A stretch of 37,164 nt of DNA from Roseicyclus mahoneyensis (GTDB lineage Bacteria; Pseudomonadota; Alphaproteobacteria; Rhodobacterales; Rhodobacteraceae), in NCBI RefSeq assembly GCF_003148775.1, contig NZ_QGGW01000016.1, forward strand, positions 1-37,164. The letters run 5' to 3'. The notes under the pieces were generated by a model. The model had not been told where the DNA came from and did no database searches. It saw only the letters and a list, made by a program, of their open reading frames with translations. Made by a program: the position numbers and the translations under genes. Position 1 is the first letter of the stretch. Every line of letters starts with the position of its first letter. Positions 18,297 to 25,672 of the stretch are shown piece by piece.

Positions 18297-19186
18297 AGAT
18301 CGCCGCCGCCGCCTATCCGCTCGACCGCTTCGACACATGGATCGACTATGCCGAAAAGCAGATCGCCTGGGTGCGCGAGGCCGCCCAGGCGGGTGCCGAC
18401 CTGCTGGTCTTTCCCGAATACGCCCGCATGGAGCTGGCCGCCCTTACGGGTGCCGCCCATGACCTTGAGGCCTCGCTTCATGCCGCCGCCGCCCTCGCTG
18501 AACGCGCCGACCACCTGATGGCGGATCTGGCGCAGGGCTACGGCGTCCACATCCTGTGTCCCTCCGGCCCCGTCTTTGACGAGGGGCGCGCGCGACCCGT
18601 CAACCGCGCATGGCTTCTCGGGCCCGATTCCGAGGCGCCCTTTCTCGCCTACCAGGACAAGCAGGTCATGACCCGCTTCGAGCGCGAGACGTGGAATGTC
18701 GTGCCCGGTGATCCGCTCGAGGTCATCGACACGCCGCTTGGCCGCATCGGCATCCTGATCTGCTATGACGCGGAATTCCCGCTGCTTGGGCGCGCCTTGA
18801 TCGAGCAGGGCGCCGAAATCCTGCTCGTGCCGTCGTGCACCGACACCGTCCACGGCTACAACCGCGTGCGTATCGGTGCCATGGCCCGTGCGCTCGAAGG
18901 GCAATGCGTCGTCGTGCAATCCCCCACCGTGGGCGATGCGCCGTGGTCGCCCGCCGTGGACGAGAATGTGGGGGCGGCCGGCATCTTCGGCCCGCCCGAT
19001 CTGGGCTTTCCCGAGGACGGCATCATGGCGCAAGGTGCGCTGAACGACCCCGGCTGGGTCATCGCCGAGATCGACCTTGCCGCCATCGCCCGTGTGCGCG
19101 CCAAGGGGGCCGTGTTCAACCACGCCCATTGGCCCGAAAGCGTCACCCGCGCCGATGTTGCGGGGCGCAGGTCAGATTTGCCTTGA
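18293..19186 (+). CDS. Carbon-nitrogen hydrolase (nitrilase superfamily)
   Basis: 297 residues with the Glu-Lys-Cys triad: Glu42 in VFPEYARME, Lys123 in YQDKQVMTRFE and Cys157 in GILICYDAEFP. These enzymes cleave amides, nitriles or carbamoyl groups. Translationally coupled to the GNAT gene before it. The substrate is unknown. Confidence 0.92.
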   Translation: MKIAAAAYPLDRFDTWIDYAEKQIAWVREAAQAGADLLVFPEYARMELAALTGAAHDLEASLHAAAALAERADHLMADLAQGYGVHILCPSGPVFDEGRARPVNRAWLLGPDSEAPFLAYQDKQVMTRFERETWNVVPGDPLEVIDTPLGRIGILICYDAEFPLLGRALIEQGAEILLVPSCTDTVHGYNRVRIGAMARALEGQCVVVQSPTVGDAPWSPAVDENVGAAGIFGPPDLGFPEDGIMAQGALNDPGWVIAEIDLAAIARVRAKGAVFNHAHWPESVTRADVAGRRSDLP

Positions 19187-19256
19187 AAATCTGCCCCGAG
19201 GGGCGCATCTACCCGCCACCTGCACCGCCCCGCGGTGCCCATAGCAAGGAGTGACC

Positions 19257-19475
19257 ATGGCCAAGGAAGAAATGCTCGAATTTCCCGGCGTCGTAAAGGA
19301 ACTTCTGCCCAACGCGACATTCCGGGTCGAGCTTGAAAACGGCCATGAGATCATCGCGCATACGGCAGGAAAGATGCGCAAGAACCGCATCCGGGTTCTC
19401 GCAGGCGACAAGGTGCAAGTCGAAATGACGCCCTATGACCTGACCAAGGGCCGTATCAACTATCGTTTCAAGTAG
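19257..19475 (+). CDS. infA: Translation initiation factor IF-1
   Basis: 72-residue single S1-like (OB) fold that binds the ribosomal A site during initiation; sequence is near the bacterial consensus ([50 protein letters not shown]). ATG 19257 is served by AAGGAG; a GTG 6 bases earlier is too close to the ribosome site. The order infA-maf-RNase E/G is common in Rhodobacterales. Confidence 0.97.
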   Translation: MAKEEMLEFPGVVKELLPNATFRVELENGHEIIAHTAGKMRKNRIRVLAGDKVQVEMTPYDLTKGRINYRFK

Positions 19476-19563
19476 GGCGGCGTTTTGACGTCGCCCAGTG
19501 CGGGTGAACGCGGCGCTGCAGGCGACGCGCGGCCCGGCACCCGTCACCGTTCCGGGTGCTGAA

Positions 19564-20157
19564 ATGACCAACGGTTCACATCCCCGCCTTATCCTCGGTT
19601 CAGGCAGTCCCCGCCGCAAGGAATTGCTCGCGGTGCTTGGTCTTGTGCCCGACGCCGTTCTGCCCCCCGAGATCGACGAGGCCCCGCGCCGTACCGAGCT
19701 GCCCGGTGCCTACTGCGCCCGTATCGCAAGGGAAAAACTGGCCGCGATCCCCGCCAATCCCGATGACGTCGTCTTGTGCGCCGACACGACCGTGGCGCTT
19801 GGCCGGCGCATCTTGGGCAAACCCGTCGACGAGGTCGAGGCGCGCGCGTTTCTGGACCTCCTCTCGGGCCGCCGCCACCGGGTCTACACAGCGCTCGCCG
19901 TCAGGCGTGGCGACAAGGTCTGGGAAAGGCTGGTCGAGTCCCGCGTGCGGATGAAACGTCTGTCGCAGCTGGAACGCGAAGGCTATATCGCCAGTGGCGA
20001 TTGGCAGGGCAAGGCGGGCGGCTATTCCATTCAGGGGCCTGCGGGCGCCTTCATCCCGTGGATTTCGGGCAGTCACAGCGCCATTGTCGGCCTGCCGTTG
20101 GCCGAGACCGCGCACCTGTTGCAGGCCGCTGGCCTGCCGGTCTGGGGACGATCATGA
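19564..20157 (+). CDS. maf: Maf-like nucleotide pyrophosphatase
   Basis: 197 residues of the Maf/Ham1-like house-cleaning pyrophosphatases that hydrolyse non-canonical or unwanted nucleoside triphosphates. Key parts: [14 protein letters not shown] at the start, the ADTTVALG segment, [12 protein letters not shown], and [11 protein letters not shown]. The family start fits ATG 19564 rather than the in-frame codon at 19498. The stop overlaps the RNase E/G start (ATGA). Confidence 0.92.
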   Translation: MTNGSHPRLILGSGSPRRKELLAVLGLVPDAVLPPEIDEAPRRTELPGAYCARIAREKLAAIPANPDDVVLCADTTVALGRRILGKPVDEVEARAFLDLLSGRRHRVYTALAVRRGDKVWERLVESRVRMKRLSQLEREGYIASGDWQGKAGGYSIQGPAGAFIPWISGSHSAIVGLPLAETAHLLQAAGLPVWGRS

Positions 20158-21212
20158 AGGGTCGCGTTGTCTTGCTTGATCAGGTCGCGGGCCGTGCGGC
20201 GGCCGCGCTGATGGTCGATGGCCATCTCGCCGATGTCTTGATCGATGCGCCCGAGGATGCGGGTCCGATGCCCGGCGCCATTTACCGCGCCGTGGCCGAC
20301 CGGCCGATGAAAGGGCAGGGCGGCGTTACCGTCTCCATGGGCACGGCCAAGGGCTTTTTGAAACAAGCCGGCGGCGTCTCGCCCGGCGACAAGATGCTGG
20401 TGCAGGTCACGGGCCCCGCCGAGGCCGGCAAGGCCGCGCCCGTGTCCACCAAGATCTTGTTCAAGAGCCGCTACGCCATCGTCACCCCCGACGCGCCCGG
20501 CATCAACGTCTCCCGCCGCATCCGCGACGAGGCCGAGCGTGACCGCCTGCTGGAGGTTGCCCATGCCGCGATGGAGGGCGCGCCCGAGGGCTTTGGCGCC
20601 ATCCTGCGCAGCGCCGCCGAGGAGGTGGACGACGACGCGCTCGAGGCCGATATCGCCGCGATGCGCGATCTGGCCACAGCCGTCATGGCCGATACGGCCG
20701 GGGCGCCGGAAATTCTGGTCGATGCCCCGGACGCCCATCACCTCGCTTGGCGCGACTGGGCCGATCCTGACCCCGACGAGGTGATCGATGTGCCGGGCTG
20801 TTTCGAGATCCATGGTGTGATCGAAGCCGTGGAAGCTGCGCTGTCGGCCCGCGTCGATTTGGCCGGGGGGGCAACCGCCTATGTGGAACCCACCCGCGCG
20901 CTGGTCGCCGTCGATGTGAACACCGGCGGCGACACCTCGCTGGCGGCGGGCCTCAAGGCCAATCTGGCGCTTGCCCGCGCCTTGCCCCGCGTGCTCAGGA
21001 TCAAGGGTCTGGGTGGGCAGATCACGCTTGATCTGGCACCGATGCCGAAAAAAGATCGTCGCGTGCTCGAGGATGCGCTGCGCCGTGCCTTCCGCGAGGA
21101 TGGGGCCGAGGTCGTGCTTGCGGGCTGGACGCCTTTGGGCTGCTACGAACTTCAGAAAAAACGCGACAGACCGCCGCTGTCGGGGCTCTGGCCTGCCTCT
21201 GCCTCTGCCTAG
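20154..21212 (+). CDS. Short ribonuclease E/G family protein
   Basis: 352 residues. The metal-binding catalytic aspartates of RNase E/G are present at Asp254 ([10 protein letters not shown]) and Asp293 ([10 protein letters not shown]); an S1-like N-terminal part and the 5' sensor region are recognisable ([21 protein letters not shown]). It lacks the zinc-link cysteines and the degradosome scaffold of full RNase E, so it is a short form as in other Rhodobacterales. Likely endoribonuclease acting on AU-rich single strands (inference). Confidence 0.88.
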   Translation: MKGRVVLLDQVAGRAAAALMVDGHLADVLIDAPEDAGPMPGAIYRAVADRPMKGQGGVTVSMGTAKGFLKQAGGVSPGDKMLVQVTGPAEAGKAAPVSTKILFKSRYAIVTPDAPGINVSRRIRDEAERDRLLEVAHAAMEGAPEGFGAILRSAAEEVDDDALEADIAAMRDLATAVMADTAGAPEILVDAPDAHHLAWRDWADPDPDEVIDVPGCFEIHGVIEAVEAALSARVDLAGGATAYVEPTRALVAVDVNTGGDTSLAAGLKANLALARALPRVLRIKGLGGQITLDLAPMPKKDRRVLEDALRRAFREDGAEVVLAGWTPLGCYELQKKRDRPPLSGLWPASASA

Positions 21213-21226
21213 GTCTGGGCCTTGGC

Positions 21227-21287
21227 TAGGCGGCGCCTTCGGGCGCCACCTGTTTCCTGTGCCCGATCTGCCGGAAGGCGCCGCCTA
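21227..21287. terminator. Inverted repeat between convergent genes
   Basis: A perfect 14-base inverted repeat (TAGGCGGCGCCTTC at 21227-21240 and its complement at 21274-21287) lies between the RNase E/G stop and the transglycosylase stop. The left arm also folds locally with GGGCGCC after a TTCG loop. It probably ends transcription from both sides, although no long T run follows. Confidence 0.55.
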
Positions 21288-22550
21288 ACCGCGTCGGAGC
21301 GCCGCCAGCACCGCAGGCGAGGGGCGTCCGTCCACCGTCACCCCGCGCGCGGACTGCCAGGCGCTGATTGCCGCCTCGGTCCGCCGCCCGACCACCCCGT
21401 CGGGCGTGCCCACGTCATACCCCGCACGGTTGAGCAAAGCCTGAAGCTCCCGCCGCTCGGCTTGCGTCAACCCTGTCTCGTCCGGGCCCCATCCCTGCGA
21501 CAGCGGTCTGCCGCCCGCCAGACGGTCCGACATGTAGCCCACGCCGATCCCGTAATTGTTGGAGGGGTTGTAGCGCAGGATCATCGTGAAGTTGTGGTAG
21601 ACGATCCAGGCCGGTGCCCCCGCGCCGCCCGGTGCGAGGATCGCCGCGGCGCCTGCGTCGGGCAGGTTGCCGCCGCGCGCGGGCCGCACGCCCGCTGCTG
21701 CCCAATCCGTCACGGACCGCCGGCTGTCCCGCCCCGTTGCGGCCATGTTGAACCCGCTGGGCAAGACGACCTCGAGCCCCCAGGGCTGGCCCGTCCGCCA
21801 GCCCGCCCGGCGCAGGTATTCGGCGGTCGAGGCCAAGGCATCGCTCGGGTCCGTGCCCCAGATGTCGCGCCGCCCGTCGCCGGTGAAATCGACGGCATAC
21901 TCCTCGTAGACCGTCGGCATGAATTGCGTGTGTCCCATCGCCCCCGCCCATGATCCCAGCATCCGGTCGGTCGTGGTGTCGCCCGATTGCAAGATCCGGA
22001 GCGCCGCGATCAACTGCGCCTCGAAGAACCGACCGCGCCGCCCCTCCCAAGCCAGCGTCGAGGTCGCCGAGATCACGGGAATATCGCCCAGCCGCGTGCC
22101 GAACCGCGTCTCAAGCCCCCAGATGGCCGCGATGACATCGGCATCGACCCCGCTTTGCGCTTCGATGGCCGCCAAGGTCGCACGCTGCGGTCCAACGCGA
22201 GTCCGCCCCAGCGCAAGGTCCTCATCCGAGGCGACCAGAGCGAGGTAATCCTCGGTCGATCGGCGGAATTCCGTCTGGTTTCGGTCGCGGTCGATGACGC
22301 CGGGCAAGAAGCCCTGCCCGCGAAAGCCGCGCTCGAGCGTGTCTTGCGTGATGCCCTGCGCCAGCGCCCGTGACCTAAAGGCCGCCACCCATGCGTCGTA
22401 ATCGGCGTTGGGTTGAGGGCGGAAATCGGGATCAGTGCTGGGGCCTGACGCGCCTACGCCCTCGATGCTGCCGCCGAACGACGGCATGCAGCCCGTCAGC
22501 GTCGTTGCGGCCCCGGCCGCCAATATCGTCCTGCGTGTCCAGCCTGTCAT
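21285..22550 (-). CDS. Lytic murein transglycosylase (MltB-like) lipoprotein
   Basis: 421 residues. A lipoprotein signal with a twin-arginine-like start (WTRRTILAAGAATTLTGC) places lipidated Cys21 in the envelope. The transglycosylase domain has the catalytic Glu147 in IWGLETRFGTRLG and the AGAMGHTQFMPT and DFTGDGRRDIWGT motifs; a C-terminal peptidoglycan-binding domain spans about 350-415. It cleaves glycan strands to 1,6-anhydro ends. It sits on the opposite strand, splitting the otherwise usual RNase E/G-yacG pair. Confidence 0.93.
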   Translation of the reverse strand: MTGWTRRTILAAGAATTLTGCMPSFGGSIEGVGASGPSTDPDFRPQPNADYDAWVAAFRSRALAQGITQDTLERGFRGQGFLPGVIDRDRNQTEFRRSTEDYLALVASDEDLALGRTRVGPQRATLAAIEAQSGVDADVIAAIWGLETRFGTRLGDIPVISATSTLAWEGRRGRFFEAQLIAALRILQSGDTTTDRMLGSWAGAMGHTQFMPTVYEEYAVDFTGDGRRDIWGTDPSDALASTAEYLRRAGWRTGQPWGLEVVLPSGFNMAATGRDSRRSVTDWAAAGVRPARGGNLPDAGAAAILAPGGAGAPAWIVYHNFTMILRYNPSNNYGIGVGYMSDRLAGGRPLSQGWGPDETGLTQAERRELQALLNRAGYDVGTPDGVVGRRTEAAISAWQSARGVTVDGRPSPAVLAALRRG

Positions 22551-22687
22551 TTGTGTCGATCCTTGCCCGATGTGCCACAGTGCTAACGCTTGGTGCCTGC
22601 CGCTCGCAAGGACGGAGGGCGGGGCGGCTTGCGATCCGGCGGGGTCCAGCCCATATTCGGCCGCGCATCTTCCCAGCGGAGCCCGAG

Positions 22688-22870
22688 ATGAGTTGTCCGA
22701 TCTGCAGCAAGGATACGAGCCCGTCCTACCGCCCCTTCTGTTCGCGCCGGTGTGCGGATGTGGATCTTGCGCGCTGGCTGACTGGGTCCTACGCGATCCC
22801 GTCCGAGGATCCCGAGGACCTGCAGGCCGCAGCCGAGGCCCTTGGGTCGGAGCCGCGCAAACCGCACTGA
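22688..22870 (+). CDS. yacG: DNA gyrase inhibitor / zinc-finger protein YacG
   Basis: 60 residues with a four-cysteine zinc site: Cys3, Cys6, Cys18 and Cys22, followed by VDLARWLTGSYAIP. YacG proteins bind gyrase B and curb its activity. The ATG at 22688 follows GCCCGAGA, a weak ribosome site. It normally follows the RNase E/G gene directly in this lineage. Confidence 0.92.
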   Translation: MSCPICSKDTSPSYRPFCSRRCADVDLARWLTGSYAIPSEDPEDLQAAAEALGSEPRKPH

Positions 22871-22981
22871 CCCGTTGCCTGTCGGGGCGGCCAAAAAACG
22901 CGCAATCCCCTATGGACAGCCCCGTGCGTTGGGCCTAGAACGCCGCTCACCCGCGGACGTCCACGTGACACCGCAACCCGT

Positions 22982-23056
22982 GCCCGGGTAGCTCAGGGGT
23001 AGAGCAGTGGATTGAAAATCCTCGTGTCGGTGGTTCGATTCCGCCCCCGGGCACCA
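22982..23056 (+). tRNA. tRNA-Phe (anticodon GAA)
   Basis: 75 bases with acceptor GCCCGGG pairing to CCCGGGC, D arm GCTCAGGGGTAGAGC, anticodon GAA in TTGAAAA, T loop TTCGATT and an encoded CCA. It marks the left border of the island: normal chromosomal genes end here and AT-richer accessory DNA begins at 23057. The 3' half is a classic tyrosine-integrase attachment site. Confidence 0.96.
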
Positions 23057-23194
23057 CTTAACATATTGAAAAGATTAGCATATTTGCGCTGCATATTGTG
23101 GTTCTGATTTGGTCCGATCAACTGGGCAACGCATGGGCAACAAAGTTTTTCTGGATGGGGCGATCACGCGGATGTGATCGACTGTGCGGCCATC
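23057..23194. other. Island border stretch without genes, possible attachment-arm sites
   Basis: 138 AT-richer bases between tRNA-Phe and the AlpA-like gene with no credible coding region. Two 7-base direct repeats GGGCAAC (23124-23130 and 23135-23141), 11 bases apart, resemble the short arm or excisionase sites near integrase attachment points. No integrase gene is seen here. Confidence 0.4.
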
Positions 23195-23404
23195 TCAATC
23201 TGCCTCGGTGCATTTTTCAGCTGGTGTCAGCACTTTTATATAAGCACTGATTTGATCGGCACGCCAACGCACGCATCCCGGCGAAAGATGCAATGGCTCA
23301 GGGAAGCGGGGATCACGCTTCTGAATCCTATACAGCGTTGCTCTTGATACGCTGAGCAGGTTGGCAGTTTCTTTGACAGATATCAGTTTCGGCACGTCGG
23401 GCAT
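23195..23404 (-). CDS. AlpA-type / excisionase-like HTH regulator
   Basis: 69-residue MerR-like winged helix (LISVKETANLLSVSRATLYR, then a basic wing and VRWRADQISAYI). AlpA proteins activate prophage or island integrase genes and can act as excisionases. Good ribosome site (AAGGAG, 6 bases before ATG 23404). Its place next to tRNA-Phe fits an island control gene whose integrase has been lost or lies at the far end. Confidence 0.85.
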   Translation of the reverse strand: MPDVPKLISVKETANLLSVSRATLYRIQKRDPRFPEPLHLSPGCVRWRADQISAYIKVLTPAEKCTEAD

Positions 23405-23655
23405 GGCAGGCTCCTTTTCTGGCCTGATCTTAGCATGTCATACTGAAACCGCGTATCCCGAATTGGGCTCTATTCTGATATAGATGTGTATAACCATGAG
23501 GTTAGGGAGCATTTCCTTGGCTATGTCGCACTTCGGCGTGATTAATGGTGCCGCCGATGATCCCGGCTCTTATAGGTAACTGAGCATTCGCACTGTGGGC
23601 GATCCAAGCAAACAAACGAGGTATCTGGCTGTGCAGCGGCGTGCGTTTTCTCCGC

Positions 23656-24993
23656 TTAGCCCGGCGCTTTGTCCCGCATATTATCGAACAAAGCGGCTGT
23701 TGACGGCACACCAAGTATCATCGCCTTCATCCTTGGATCGGCTTTTCCCAGCTGACGAACGACGAACCCATGATAATCTGAGACTTGCTCAGAGACGAAA
23801 TTGTCGAGCTGGTCGAAAGGTTGGCGCTGATTGCAGAATGCAAACGACTTCTGCCAACCATAAACACGTTTTCCCAAGGCATCTAGGGTTGCGCTCTGGG
23901 AATGCTTGGGGTTCAAGTTGCTGCCCTTTCTTAATGCTTCCTTGATCGCTGCCTTTGACGTGGAGAGCGCCTCTCTAACCCCAACCTTCATATTGTCGAT
24001 CGACTTGGCGCTTGGAACGCATCTCTTGGGCTGCAAGGTGCAGCCAAGGAAGTTGATGGCCGCGCTACACTCACCTTGTTCGGCCTTTCCGTGACCGTCT
24101 CCGGGTGAATAAAGTCCGAAGCCGAAACCCGTCAGTGTTTTCTCTGCATATGCTTTGGCTGCGTCAATCGACTCGATATCAGATCCTACCATCAGGATAT
24201 CGTCAATGTACCTTACCGCAGTTACGCCCATCGTGTTCAGCGTCTGATCCATTTCGTAGAGCAAGACGTTTCCGGCGAAAGCAGAAAGTGAGGACCCTTG
24301 CGCAACACCGGTGCCGTCTTTCGGGAAAAGGTGGGTGTAGCCGATCAATTCTTCTTCATTTCCCAAACGAACCTCCAAGGCTCTCGAGAACAGTTCGACA
24401 AGCGCTTCATCGCCTGTTTCACCTCGAACAAAAGACACCACCTTTTCAGTCGGGATCTTTGTGAAGAAAGCACGGATATCGGACTGGAAGTAGAACTTCG
24501 CGCCATGATCGATGGCTGCCATGATTGTCTCGATTGCAGGGCGGACACCCCCATATGGATAAATAAGCCCTCCAACACCGTATTTGGAACGATTGACATC
24601 GTTTATGCGACCAAGTCTTGCATCGCGCACCGTTTCAAAACGTGTGTCTGGATCCCGCAATTCTCGTGCTATCCTTGGCTGCAGGACCTGCAAGATCGCC
24701 CGCTGCACCACGCGGTTTTGGATCGTGGATATCGCAATAGGCCGCGGGTCTTTCCCAGCGGCAAGGCGCTTGCGCTTATCTTTCAAAACGCCCTCAACGG
24801 GGTCGAAGGAAAGAGTATTCGTCCGTAGTTGACGTATTATGCGCCGCAGGTGCCGTTGGTGCGCAAACTCAAACTCTGAGGCTTTGCCTCGAATCTCGGC
24901 ATTACCAGAATTTAAGGCGCTTCGCTTTACATGCCGCCAAGCAGCAAAAATGTTCTGTTCACTTCTGACTTCTTGAAAAAGTGTCTTGGCCAT
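23656..24993 (-). CDS. Stand-alone reverse transcriptase, class not assigned
   Basis: 445 residues from ATG 24993. RT palm motifs are intact: Asp172 in QSDIRAFFTKI (motif A), QGSSLSAFAGNVLLYEMD at about 232-249 (motif B) and YIDD at 262-265 (motif C). There is no intron maturase X domain signature, no HNH domain and no integrase, and motif B reads QGSSLSA, not the SQ form of diversity-generating RTs. A retron VTG motif is not evident. It best fits the varied group of host-benefit or defence-associated RTs, but I cannot name a type. Composition is less GC-rich than the chromosomal genes. Confidence 0.88.
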   Translation of the reverse strand: MAKTLFQEVRSEQNIFAAWRHVKRSALNSGNAEIRGKASEFEFAHQRHLRRIIRQLRTNTLSFDPVEGVLKDKRKRLAAGKDPRPIAISTIQNRVVQRAILQVLQPRIARELRDPDTRFETVRDARLGRINDVNRSKYGVGGLIYPYGGVRPAIETIMAAIDHGAKFYFQSDIRAFFTKIPTEKVVSFVRGETGDEALVELFSRALEVRLGNEEELIGYTHLFPKDGTGVAQGSSLSAFAGNVLLYEMDQTLNTMGVTAVRYIDDILMVGSDIESIDAAKAYAEKTLTGFGFGLYSPGDGHGKAEQGECSAAINFLGCTLQPKRCVPSAKSIDNMKVGVREALSTSKAAIKEALRKGSNLNPKHSQSATLDALGKRVYGWQKSFAFCNQRQPFDQLDNFVSEQVSDYHGFVVRQLGKADPRMKAMILGVPSTAALFDNMRDKAPG

Positions 24994-25255
24994 GTTCTTC
25001 GCTCGGGTCCTCCGCACATACAATCCCGACCGTTGACGCACACCCATCCCCTGCGCACGGCATGGCCGCGACGACAGACACCTCAGCGGCAAATGCCACC
25101 TTGGCGCGGTCTCCGTGGCGCACGATCCGCATGGAAAGCTCCAGCTTCACGTCGGACGCCATGGGGACCATGGACGCTGCGGCAAGCGCGAACAAAATTC
25201 CGCACAAGCCGGTAATCCAGCTCAGGCGAGCCGGTTTTTCGGGGCAAATCCACAC
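24959..25255 (-). CDS. Possible small exported or membrane protein overlapping the RT start
   Basis: 98 residues from GTG 25255, with GGAAGG 9 bases upstream. Residues about 10-33 (LSWITGLCGILFALAAAS) form a signal-peptide-like or membrane segment, followed by a 45-residue part encoded by the 133-bp repeat (VKLELSMRIVRHGDRAKVAF). Its end overlaps the RT start by 35 bases, so coupling is possible. No family recognised. It might be non-coding instead: this same DNA is a candidate RNA template region for the RT. Confidence 0.4.
   Translation of the reverse strand: MWICPEKPARLSWITGLCGILFALAAASMVPMASDVKLELSMRIVRHGDRAKVAFAAEVSVVAAMPCAGDGCASTVGIVCAEDPSEEHGQDTFSRSQK
25043..25175. repeat. 133-bp direct repeat, copy 1
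   Basis: Identical, base for base, to 25404-25536 (offset 361). On the minus strand both copies read as the same peptide beginning MVPMASDVKLELSM. It begins 50 bases upstream of the RT start on the minus strand. Perfect identity implies a recent duplication or active maintenance. Confidence 0.93.
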
Positions 25256-25403
25256 ATTTCGTCACCTTCCACCTTAGCAGGTTTTTAGCAATGTCAAGCG
25301 CGTTACGCCCCGGCCACACCCGCCGCTTTGAATGCTTATCTGCTGCTTGGAGGCCGTCCAATGACGGAGCATTCACAGCTTCAAAGCCAACGGTCAGGCT
25401 CAG

Positions 25404-25536
25404 CCCATCCCCTGCGCACGGCATGGCCGCGACGACAGACACCTCAGCGGCAAATGCCACCTTGGCGCGGTCTCCGTGGCGCACGATCCGCATGGAAAGC
25501 TCCAGCTTCACGTCGGACGCCATGGGGACCATGGAC
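25404..25536. repeat. 133-bp direct repeat, copy 2
   Basis: Second identical copy. The 228 bases between copies (25176-25403) contain on the minus strand a TTGACA-like box (25292-25297) and the start of the 98-residue ORF, and no other gene. On the minus strand copy 2 also opens a reading frame that runs on past the repeat, but its later part overlaps the 98-residue ORF in another frame, so I do not call it a gene. A 23-base palindrome abuts this copy. Confidence 0.93.
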
Positions 25537-25557
25537 ATACCACATATAGTGGTATGT
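25535..25557. promoter_or_regulatory. Perfect 9-bp palindrome (operator-like)
   Basis: ACATACCAC-ATATA-GTGGTATGT, two perfect 9-base arms around a 5-base AT spacer, directly at the outer end of repeat copy 2 and upstream of the RT region. It looks like a regulator-binding site. The remaining bases to 25672, before the FtsH-like gene's stop, hold nothing else I can identify. Confidence 0.6.
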
Positions 25558-25672
25558 CAGAGCGTTGCATTCAAGGGGTGCTCGCTGAGATTTTGGTAGG
25601 TCAAACTCGACAACCCAAACAAAAAACCATTCCTCGCCTGATCAGTGCAGGTTTCGTTGAACCAGGAACCGT

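Noticed and set aside
19475-19496. Terminator after infA
   Set aside because: The stem GGGCGGCG/CGTCGCCC has a mismatch and no T run follows, so support is too weak.
23656-24993. Group II intron-encoded protein
   Set aside because: No maturase X domain, no HNH domain and no intron domain V-like hairpin seen after the gene.
23656-25255. Classical retron
   Set aside because: No inverted a1/a2 arms with msr-msd layout found upstream and no clear VTG motif; kept only as an open possibility within the RT finding.
23656-25536. Diversity-generating retroelement
   Set aside because: The two 133-bp copies are identical, without adenine-specific changes, and the RT motif reads QGSSLSA rather than the SQ form; no accessory avd or target gene is seen.
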